This document shows, in pieces, positions 58,113 through 64,000 of a stretch of 64,000 bases of DNA. This DNA is from Trichomonas vaginalis G3. Lineage: Eukaryota; Parabasalia; Trichomonadida; Trichomonadidae. Every line of letters begins with the position of its first letter. Positions within the stretch are counted from its first letter, which is position 1. The translations under genes and the position numbers were made by a program. The stretch is from NCBI RefSeq assembly GCF_026262505.1, contig NC_067206.1, positions 1,054,001-1,118,000 of the forward strand, read 5' to 3'. The notes under the pieces are model-generated. The model was not told the origin of the DNA. It saw only the letters and a list, made by a program, of their open reading frames with translations, and searched no databases.

Positions 58113-58190
58113 ATGTCCGACGTACCACCAACCGAGTCCATTCCAAAGCCAGAAGAACCGACAGCCCCAGCACCACAACAGACTTACTAA
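58113..58190 (+). CDS. Small Pro-rich protein or C-terminus (MSDVPP)
   Basis: ATG 58113 encodes MSDVPPTESIPKPEEPTAPA and five more residues (25 aa). The upstream repeat array is open in the same frame, so this could be the end of a longer repetitive protein (frame from 57738). At 54268 the same ATGTCCGACGTACCACCAA follows another array but is then replaced by a hairpin module. A separate gene is not proven. Confidence 0.35.
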   Translation: MSDVPPTESIPKPEEPTAPAPQQTY

Positions 58191-58209
58191 GACTAAACAC
58201 TTACATTTT

Positions 58210-59085
58210 TCAAGCTTGACTTTTTACAATTTGAACTTTGTTTGCGTAGATGTGAATTCTGAAAGAAGTATGAGGGTCTTGTATGACTTTGTACTTCTCC
58301 CATAGTTCATGTCTGTCAAACTTACCTGCCATGGACTCTTTCATAAGTTCCATGAAATCGTCTTCGGACAATCCGGGGAAAAGTACAATGTCAGTAAGTA
58401 TTCTCTTTACATCCTTACTTAAACTCTTTGCTGTCTGTACACAAATGACAACAGAGATGTTAAAGTGTCTGAGCTTCTTAAGAATTCGACACATGTCTTG
58501 TTCTCTGTTCTTTAACAAAGGATGAGAGGCGAAATCATCTAAGATAAGAAGACATCTATGAGGGTAAGTCTTCCAATCGTAAGATTGCAATTTCTTCGAA
58601 ATGTATTCTATCTCTTTCTGTTTGTTTCTGAAGTGTTTCTTCTCTAATATTCTCTGCATTTCCTCATTTGGGTCTTTAAACTTCGAATTTATATACTCAT
58701 TTATAGCATTGTACTTCAAAACTCTTCTTTGGTACTTCTTTATCCAATCTAACAACTCAGAGTCTTTTATACATACTAACTTAGACTTCTTTATAATATC
58801 TTTGAACGAATTGACGGTTTGGTCAAATTGACCAGAAGTACTACAAATGACTACTAACTCATAGAATGGGTTCTTCTCATCTAGTTCTTGTTGTTGTGCA
58901 GCCATTTTAAGATAAGTGAAAGTCTTACCCGACCCAGGTGGTGCAATTAGACCTGTTATACCATTCTGAGCAAATAAGAACTTGTCATGTATAGGCTTTA
59001 TCTGAGCATTTTCTAACTTCCTCTTGTTCTTGTTTAAAACATTCTCAAATTTCTTGTCAATGTCAGCAAACTTTTTTTCTAACAT
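58210..59085 (-). CDS. A32/FtsK-HerA-like genome-packaging ATPase
   Basis: An intact ATPase, 291 aa from ATG 59085 (MLEKKFADIDKKF). The frame is open to 59187, but the upstream part lies inside the divergent gene, and ATG 59085 follows the box TTTTTCTAAAAAT. Walker A is GLIAPPGSGKTFT (about 45-57) and Walker B is CLLILDDFA (about 178-186). A polar residue follows in SVVICVQTAKSL (sensor-like). Known of the family: it translocates DNA into procapsids of Polintons, adenovirus-like and NCLDV-type viruses. The broken homologue in the left element is 5645-6526. Divergent from 59122 with a 36-bp gap. Confidence 0.88.
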   Translation of the reverse strand: MLEKKFADIDKKFENVLNKNKRKLENAQIKPIHDKFLFAQNGITGLIAPPGSGKTFTYLKMAAQQQELDEKNPFYELVVICSTSGQFDQTVNSFKDIIKKSKLVCIKDSELLDWIKKYQRRVLKYNAINEYINSKFKDPNEEMQRILEKKHFRNKQKEIEYISKKLQSYDWKTYPHRCLLILDDFASHPLLKNREQDMCRILKKLRHFNISVVICVQTAKSLSKDVKRILTDIVLFPGLSEDDFMELMKESMAGKFDRHELWEKYKVIQDPHTSFRIHIYANKVQIVKSQA

Positions 59086-59121
59086 ATTTTTAGAAAAATT
59101 AAAATTTTTATCTTTTAGAAA

Positions 59122-59574
59122 ATGTCTAGCGATTTCGCCATCTATATTCGAGACAAGCTTTTCGACAGCAAAACATCTGTCGACCATAAAATCTTACATA
59201 GTGTAAACAAGAAAGGTGAATTTGTTCTAAAGTTCTGTTTCTGGGAATATGACAAGAACCATAAAACATTAAGCAGAGAAGTCTTAAAATTTGTCAATGA
59301 CAGACTTGTTGACAGAGATGACGCCTCTTGGAGAGATGAAGTCCAACAAAACTTCTTAGAATGCAAAGAAGACACATGCACTGTTCTTGAAGATGAAATA
59401 GAAAACAGAATAGAAGAGCTATTAAAGGACAAAGAACTTTTACAAAAATATGGTTCTGAGAAGTTTGACATAACTCCACCAGAAAAGAAGAAGAGAGAAA
59501 AGAAAGAAAAGAAAGTAGAAGAAGAGAAGAAAGAACCTGAACCAGTTCCAGAGAAAAAGAAATTTGACATGTAA
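59122..59574 (+). CDS. Hypothetical protein with lysine/glutamate-rich tail
   Basis: A 150-aa protein (MSSDFAIYIRDKLFDSKTSV) after ATTTTTATCTTTTAGAAA. The first 110 residues contain FVLKFCFWEYDKNHKTLSRE and a helical segment. The tail is KKKREKKEKKVEEEKKEPEP. No family recognised. Divergent partner of the packaging ATPase. Confidence 0.5.
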   Translation: MSSDFAIYIRDKLFDSKTSVDHKILHSVNKKGEFVLKFCFWEYDKNHKTLSREVLKFVNDRLVDRDDASWRDEVQQNFLECKEDTCTVLEDEIENRIEELLKDKELLQKYGSEKFDITPPEKKKREKKEKKVEEEKKEPEPVPEKKKFDM

Positions 59575-59589
59575 AAAAAAATTTTATTT

Positions 59590-60011
59590 TTAGAACATTT
59601 CTGGGTCAATGTCAATGTTCTCTTCCTCTTTAGGAGCAAACACTGGCTTAGACTCTAAAATCTTTTTACCCAATTTACCTTGAACTTCTACAACTTTAGA
59701 CTCATAATATTCATAGTCGTCTGCTTTCTTTGGTTCATAAGGTATAACAAGTTTGTATGCTTTACCTTCTTCGAGTTTTGAGAACCTTCTGTTCAAAACT
59801 TTCTTTGACTGCTAACAAACCTTCTATGTCTAAGTCTTCAAATTTCGCACCATTTTAGTCACAATAGCAAACTTAACTGGTTCGATGTTCCAAAACTTTG
59901 CTGAATGAAGACTTTTCAAAATGGTAGAAGTAAACATTCAAATATGTGAATGGGTCTAGTTCTTCTTTAAGTCCTGACATGTACTTGTTTACTGAGATGA
60001 ATTTCGTCATC
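59590..60011 (-). pseudogene. Hypothetical element protein, several frame breaks
   Basis: ATG 60011 reads MTKFISVNKYMSGLKEELDP...NVYFYHF. Then, in other frames, FWNIEPVKFAIVTKM, AKFEDLDIEGLLAVKESFEQ and finally the open piece 59796-59590 (RRFSKLEEGKAYKLVIPYEP ... NIDIDPEMF). The order is colinear, so this is one gene with about three breaks. No recognised domain. Its position next to the helicase suggests a replication accessory role such as single-strand DNA binding (inference). Confidence 0.45.
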
Positions 60012-60059
60012 TTTTTCTATCGGATAAAAAAATATTTTTTTTTAAAATTTACTCAGAAA

Positions 60060-61281
60060 AATTTTTCTTTGTATATACACCATTCTGTACGTCTAAAAGA
60101 CTTTTGACATTTGCCAAGAATGTACGTTTAGACGCTGCCATATAACCATATTCTTGACAAATATTGTTTATACGAATCGTACAATGACCTTTCATCTAAT
60201 GACACAAAAGTCAGTTTCATCTATGAACAGTTCATATACACTCTTTGTTTGCTTCTAACAATGTTTGTCTCTCTTCGGTAGTGGAATTTGTCTTGGATTG
60301 AACTTTGAAATATCTAATGTCATAAAATATGAGAACAAGTGGTTGTAAAAGTCAGATGTCAAAGTTTCTGCTAAGTCGTCAAAATATTCTGTATCTTGCA
60401 TATGAGCTTCTGACGTTCTGACAACTACATATCTTCTGTCGAACTTTTCTAACTTCATCGGAACAGCATTGTTTGAAACCATAACGAAGTTTGCAACATT
60501 TTCACAAACTCTTTGGTCTTTATATTTTCTTTCAACAACTCCAACTTTGTCTGTATAAGACTCTTCAAAGCATCTGAGTTCAAAACTTTTGTTGTATCTA
60601 TACTTTGAAGTTCATTGCAAACTATAAGTTTCATATTCTCAATAGAAGAGTTAAATTTACCGCAGATGTTTTTCTAAGTTTGTCATATTCGGGTTCGAAT
60701 AACCTCTAACAGTTTGCACAAAATATCTGTAAAGAACGTGTTCTTACCTGTTCCTGTTTTCCAATTATAATGAGAGCAGTTTCATTCTTAGCACTTGGAT
60801 GTTGTAAGATGTTTGCAAACCAACATAAGATATACTCATAGACTCTTTCGTTTCCATTGCATATAATTTCTTTGACATGGTCTAACCAAGCTTCTATAAC
60901 ATTTTCTTTCCATTCTACTTGTTCGTATTTATATCCAGTGAAGATAGAATAAAGTTTGGAGATGGTGTATAGAACTTTATACACGAACTGAAAAATCTTC
61001 AAGTTTGACAATAAGATATCCCAAGCATCTAACATCTTCATACCAACTTGTACGACTTTTATTTTCTTAAGTTTCTGTTTACATTCTTGTTCTGAAACTA
61101 TTGTCGCTTTAGGTTTGTTAAAGACTACATCCCATTCTTTCATAACATAACATTCTGGGGCAGAGTCGACATAAATGACTAAACGTTTCAAATTCTCGAC
61201 TGCTTTGTTATAGTCTCGAAATGGACACATATTTCTGAATGTTTGGAAGTCATAAAAATCTGAAACATCTATTCTGTACAT
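60060..61281 (-). pseudogene. D5-like superfamily 3 helicase, frame-broken
   Basis: ATG 61281 starts MYRIDVSDFYDFQTFRNMCP. The first 191 residues are intact up to the P-loop, where the frame slips at IIIGK. The -1 frame gives TGTGKNTFFTDILCKLL, completing a viral SF3 Walker A (GxxGxGKN). Further pieces: NMKLIVCNELQSIDT (Walker B-like), NFVMVSNNAVPMKLEKFDRR (SF3 motif C Asn and Arg finger, 60482-60255) and a remnant towards 60060. Known of the family: D5-type primase-helicases replicate viral DNA. At least three breaks. No primase part is seen upstream. Compact promoter ATTTTTATAAAAATG. Confidence 0.75.
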
Positions 61282-61309
61282 TTTTATAAAAATAAAAAAA
61301 ATATTTTTT

Positions 61310-62102
61310 TTATTCTTGACTTTGTTGTTGCATTTGTTGTTCTTGAGCTATTTGTTGTTCTTGAGCTATTTGTTGTTGAAGTTGTTCTTGTAATACAATA
61401 CTTTCACCAGTTGCATCTTCCAATTCGAAACTTTCTGCCGTCATTGACAAATACATAGGACATAAAAGTTTTACAGGAACAAAGTTTGCGTCAACTAATG
61501 TCAACGTTATACTTGCCAAAGTGTTTGAGTTCACTAAGGTTGAAAATTCTGCATTCGAATGAACAATAGGCAAACCAGCAGAGAAAGTGTTGTTTATACG
61601 CATGAGTATCTTTTGGTCATAGTAGTTTCTGTCGACATTCGAATAGCACTTTGAACCTAAGTTTGAAACAATATATAAAATAGGTGTACTTAAAGTCAAT
61701 GGAACAGACATTCCTTGTATGACACCTTTTCCTGTTATAGGAAACTGTTGGTAGTAAAAACCAGATATAAGTTTTGTATTATAGCTCATATTGTTTATAG
61801 TAAACTCAGTCGGACATCCAAACATAATGAAACCTGCTCTAGTTGCAGCACATGTTACACCCGTACTTAAAGTATTAAATAAGTCAACAAAACCTGTTGG
61901 TGGTATATCTGAGTAAGTATCTTCAAAGGAGTATTTTTTACCATTCACAACAATAAAATCTTCTGGTGTCAAAAAGAGCAAAACAGGCTTTAGTCGTCAT
62001 TGTGTTTAAGGTTAGTTTACAATATCGTCCTTGAGGACTTTGTAAGTTTGTTGTTATAGAATTATATGACTCAGGGTTTTTAGTCGTAATAGTATAAACC
62101 AT
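61310..62102 (-). pseudogene. Minor capsid/penton-like protein, one frame break
   Basis: ATG 62102 begins MVYTITTKNPESYNSITTNL. A frame change near 61985 leads to the long frame LLFLTPEDFIVVNGKKYSFE, ending in a Gln-rich tail (EQLQQQIAQEQQIAQEQQ). Beta-rich, with ITLTLVDANFVPVKLLCPMY near the end, aligned with the 3647-4411 protein of the left element. The Gln/Glu tail is absent from the left copy. The long frame alone has only a TTG start, supporting the extended gene model. Confidence 0.55.
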
Positions 62103-62120
62103 TGTGTCTTCTGCATTTAC

Positions 62121-62657
62121 TTAGCAAATAAATTTTAATGAAATGTTGTGGTCGTCAAATATTTTTATAACGTCTGGGAAACTATATTTTAAGTTCAACG
62201 TTTCACCTCCTTTCATAACGTATATCTTGTCAATGACATTATATGAAACACCACAGCAACTAACGTCGGGTTCTATTTCTTTGATGTTTATATCGTCTGC
62301 CTCTGTCAAAAGTTTCAATAGTTCTTTCAAAACTTCATGAGGTGCAATGACATATGAGTTCACTTTTACAGGGTTGTGTTCGACCAAGTTTAACATTATA
62401 CCTAAAGCTTGACAAATCTTCTCCTGAGTTTGAAGTTTGTCTTTCAGTTGTTGGTAGTCGTTTCGAATATCTGCAACAGAACTTAAGTCTCTGCTAACTT
62501 CAGGGTATGTTGGTTGTTCTTTTACAGGAACTATTGTTATACCATCTTCGTCTTCGTATGGTTTCCCCACTTCAACATCTCTTTCTTTGACATTGACAAT
62601 AACACTTTGACTGTTTGTTTGAGTTGGTGAATTTAACTTCACATCTGCCATCGCCAT
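62121..62657 (-). CDS. Conserved element protein with CCG motif (intact)
   Basis: A 178-aa protein (MAMADVKLNSPTQTNSQSVI). N-terminal Ser/Thr/Val-rich linker, a coiled segment (DIRNDYQQLKDKLQTQEKIC), the motif EIEPDVSCCG and a beta-rich tail (IDKIYVMKGGETLNLKYSFP). The left element has a frame-broken homologue (4608-5221). It adjoins the minor-capsid-like gene in both elements, so it is probably a virion or assembly factor. Function unknown. Confidence 0.65.
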   Translation of the reverse strand: MAMADVKLNSPTQTNSQSVIVNVKERDVEVGKPYEDEDGITIVPVKEQPTYPEVSRDLSSVADIRNDYQQLKDKLQTQEKICQALGIMLNLVEHNPVKVNSYVIAPHEVLKELLKLLTEADDINIKEIEPDVSCCGVSYNVIDKIYVMKGGETLNLKYSFPDVIKIFDDHNISLKFIC

Positions 62658-62721
62658 TAAACCTTTTGAAACACTTACGCTTCTATTTTTTCGGAAATGA
62701 CATTTTACTTAGAATAAAAAG

Positions 62722-63141
62722 ATGGACGTATTCGGATATCTCTTCGAATTGAAGCAGAACAAAGTTTACACACACAAACAATACAAATACATTGACAGAA
62801 TAGTTCTTTATACAAACAATGGTAAATGTTATAGAATAGCAGTCTTTGCTGAACCAAAATATTTTCATAAAGCAAAGAAAGTTGGTATAACTGAAATGGT
62901 GAAAGTTCTTGAAGCAGACAAAAATATAACAACAAAACTTACAGATATTTCTAAAGGTAAGTTTATAATACAATATTATGTCAAAACTGGCGTACTGTCA
63001 ATATTTGACGGAGAGAAGTCAGTTCAAGAACAACTTACTGACCTGCTGCCAAAATCTGCTCGATGGAAGCTGTCGTTATGCCAATCTGAGGAGCTCCAGC
63101 AGGTTTCATCGAACGAATCTTCAAAAGAGCATCTTCCGTGA
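62722..63141 (+). CDS. Hypothetical element protein, 3' end antisense to capsid gene
   Basis: A 139-aa protein (MDVFGYLFELKQNKVYTHKQ) after CATTTTACTTAGAATAAAAAG. Beta-strand-like N-terminal half, then KVGITEMVKVLEADKNITTK. The last ~35 codons overlap the 3' end of the capsid gene on the other strand (63035-63141). The true end may be earlier if a frame break exists. No domain recognised. Confidence 0.45.
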   Translation: MDVFGYLFELKQNKVYTHKQYKYIDRIVLYTNNGKCYRIAVFAEPKYFHKAKKVGITEMVKVLEADKNITTKLTDISKGKFIIQYYVKTGVLSIFDGEKSVQEQLTDLLPKSARWKLSLCQSEELQQVSSNESSKEHLP

Positions 63142-64000
63142 AAAGTGCTATTGGTTTTGTAAACTTCTTTGCTCTCAGTTCATATGGACCGTCTCTGTCA
63201 CCAGTATATTGTATTTGTACAGTACCAACAGTTGAAATACCACCCATAAAGTCTTCTGAGTCAGCAAATGGAATGCCAAGCCAAAAGTTTGAACGGTCTC
63301 CATTTGTATATTGAGTTTTTTTGACTTCCTGTATGGGTCCATACTTTCACATATGGCATAATAGAACTTTGCATTTCAGGGTTAATGGTTGTTGTGAAGT
63401 TGTTGTTAAAGTTCATAGCATCTAATGTCAAGTTGTATGACCTCATATCCTCAACTGTAGAATATTCTTCTCTTGGATAATATTTGCCATCTATGTTTAT
63501 ATGATATTTAATACCAGGGTTGTAGAAACAAGAATAGTCATTTATAGTTCGTCTGAACAGTACAAACATAGTATCTGCATGTTTCATTGCAGTTGTTAAA
63601 GCAATATCTGTTCTTGCACCTGGGTCAGCACTTTGGTTTCCAACTTCACCTGCAAAGTCTTTGACAGATATTTGGTGTATAGGGAACATAAGTGGAACTG
63701 CAATATATTTGGCAGCTAAAGCATTTGAAATATCTGGGTCCAACATATAGACTGCAAGTCTGCTTTCTATTCTCTTGCATTCAAATTTTTCGCATGTAAA
63801 CCTAACTGGGTCCCAAGCAGTTCCAGCAGCATTGAAATAATAGTTTACTTCAGTGTTGAGGTTTGAGAAACCAAAGTCTAAGTCAACTTTGTCTTTGCAA
63901 AATTCGGCGAATGACGTTTTATTTGTTCCCTCTACGTCTGTAATAGTGAATGGGTCTTGTGTTGGTGCAATGACTAAGTTATTTTTGCTTGGAGTAAGTT
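63035..64000 (-). pseudogene. Major capsid protein (double jelly-roll type), 3' part, one frame break
   Basis: Open from the window edge: PFTITDVEGTNKTSFAEFCK, then YMLDPDISNALAAKYIAVPL, MFVLFRRTINDYSCFYNPGI and a jelly-roll-like EEYSTVEDMRSYNLTLDAMN. At 63310-63316 a run of seven A changes the frame; with six the sequence would continue into NGDRSNFWLGIPFADSEDF, GGISTVGTVQIQYTGDRDGP and end ASIEQILAAGQ at 63035. Colinear long beta-rich protein next to minor-capsid-like genes fits the Polinton major capsid. The assignment is by context and pattern. The N-terminus lies beyond the window. Confidence 0.65.

Larger units (their letters stand above)
45052..64000. mobile_element. Maverick/Polinton-like element, partial (right copy)
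   Basis: About 19 kb of dense genes including adenine methyltransferase, integrase, packaging ATPase, SF3 helicase, minor capsid and the end of a major capsid gene, running off the right edge. The left limit is placed at the poly(A). The first ~250 bp contain GGCACTTCGTGCC (45068-45080), a short hairpin, and TGTCACTTTTCTGTCACTTTTCA. Terminal repeats cannot be verified with one end. Genes between 50 and 59.6 kb are largely intact; those at 46-50 and 59.6-64 kb are frame-broken. It belongs to a different subtype from the left copy but shares at least six gene families. Confidence 0.85.

Noticed and set aside
63305-63320. Programmed -1 frameshift at A AAA AAC in the capsid gene
   Set aside because: The heptamer is the classical slippery type, but a -1 move leads to the wrong frame; the continuing capsid frame needs one A fewer.

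Overview
The window looks like a trichomonad (parabasalid) nuclear genome, most likely Trichomonas vaginalis. Evidence: AT-rich, gene-sparse DNA; initiator-like TCATTT motifs 8-12 nt upstream of ATGs (13981, 29049 on the minus strand, 34046); a protein with the trichomonad initiator-binding (IBP39-type) domain; a Rab1 gene whose reading frame is completed only by removing a 25-nt intron with a TCTAACAAACAG 3' end; a MULE transposase; and two incomplete Maverick/Polinton-type virus-like elements. The species is inferred.

Layout. (1) 1-~8760: distal part of a Maverick-like element, cut by the window edge inside its integrase. It has a tail-fibre-like protein with collagen repeats and a Gp10-type tip, a minor-capsid-like protein, an A32/FtsK-like packaging ATPase in pieces, and small virion-like proteins. 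Many genes are broken by single-base frame breaks. (2) ~8769-10160: MULE transposase butted against the Maverick end, followed by a 121-bp tandem repeat. (3) ~10.2-44.5 kb: host region with a P4-ATPase, a TKL-type kinase, an IBP39-like factor, a 14-3-3-like protein, a Med13-like protein, a GH15 glucoamylase-like enzyme, a SANT corepressor-like protein, a calcineurin-B-like protein, a proline-rich membrane protein, a Rab1 GTPase and an F5/8C-like protein. Between them lie four tandem repeats of 113-121 bp, a 160-bp dispersed repeat abutting two truncated sugar-metabolism genes, and a nest of inverted-repeat elements with long perfect palindromes. (4) ~45052-64000: a second, different Maverick-like element running off the right edge. 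It carries a D12-class (Dam-like) adenine methyltransferase, fibre, integrase, small virion-like proteins, HNH endonuclease, KilA-N/GIY-YIG and KilA-N/DUF3627 proteins, packaging ATPase, D5-like SF3 helicase, minor capsid and major capsid. DNA polymerase B and a protease are not seen in either portion.

The two elements share gene families and a compact style: divergent pairs 15-40 bp apart with T-rich tract plus AT-rich box upstream of each ATG, and convergent pairs whose stop codons overlap. The most unusual structure is at 52.8-55.8 kb. About eleven hairpin modules, each centred on GATC, show co-varying arms (GGTGA/TCACC swapped for GTTAG/CTAAC or GGGTAGA/TCTACCC). They lie in opposite orientations around a 304-aa gene, are accompanied by a 75-bp perfect inverted repeat, and occur in an element that encodes a Dam-like methyltransferase. 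One further copy is in the left element. Two unrelated 22-bp repeat arrays ending at the same 20-bp sequence are also notable.

All assignments come from reading motifs and comparing sequences within the window. No database search was run.
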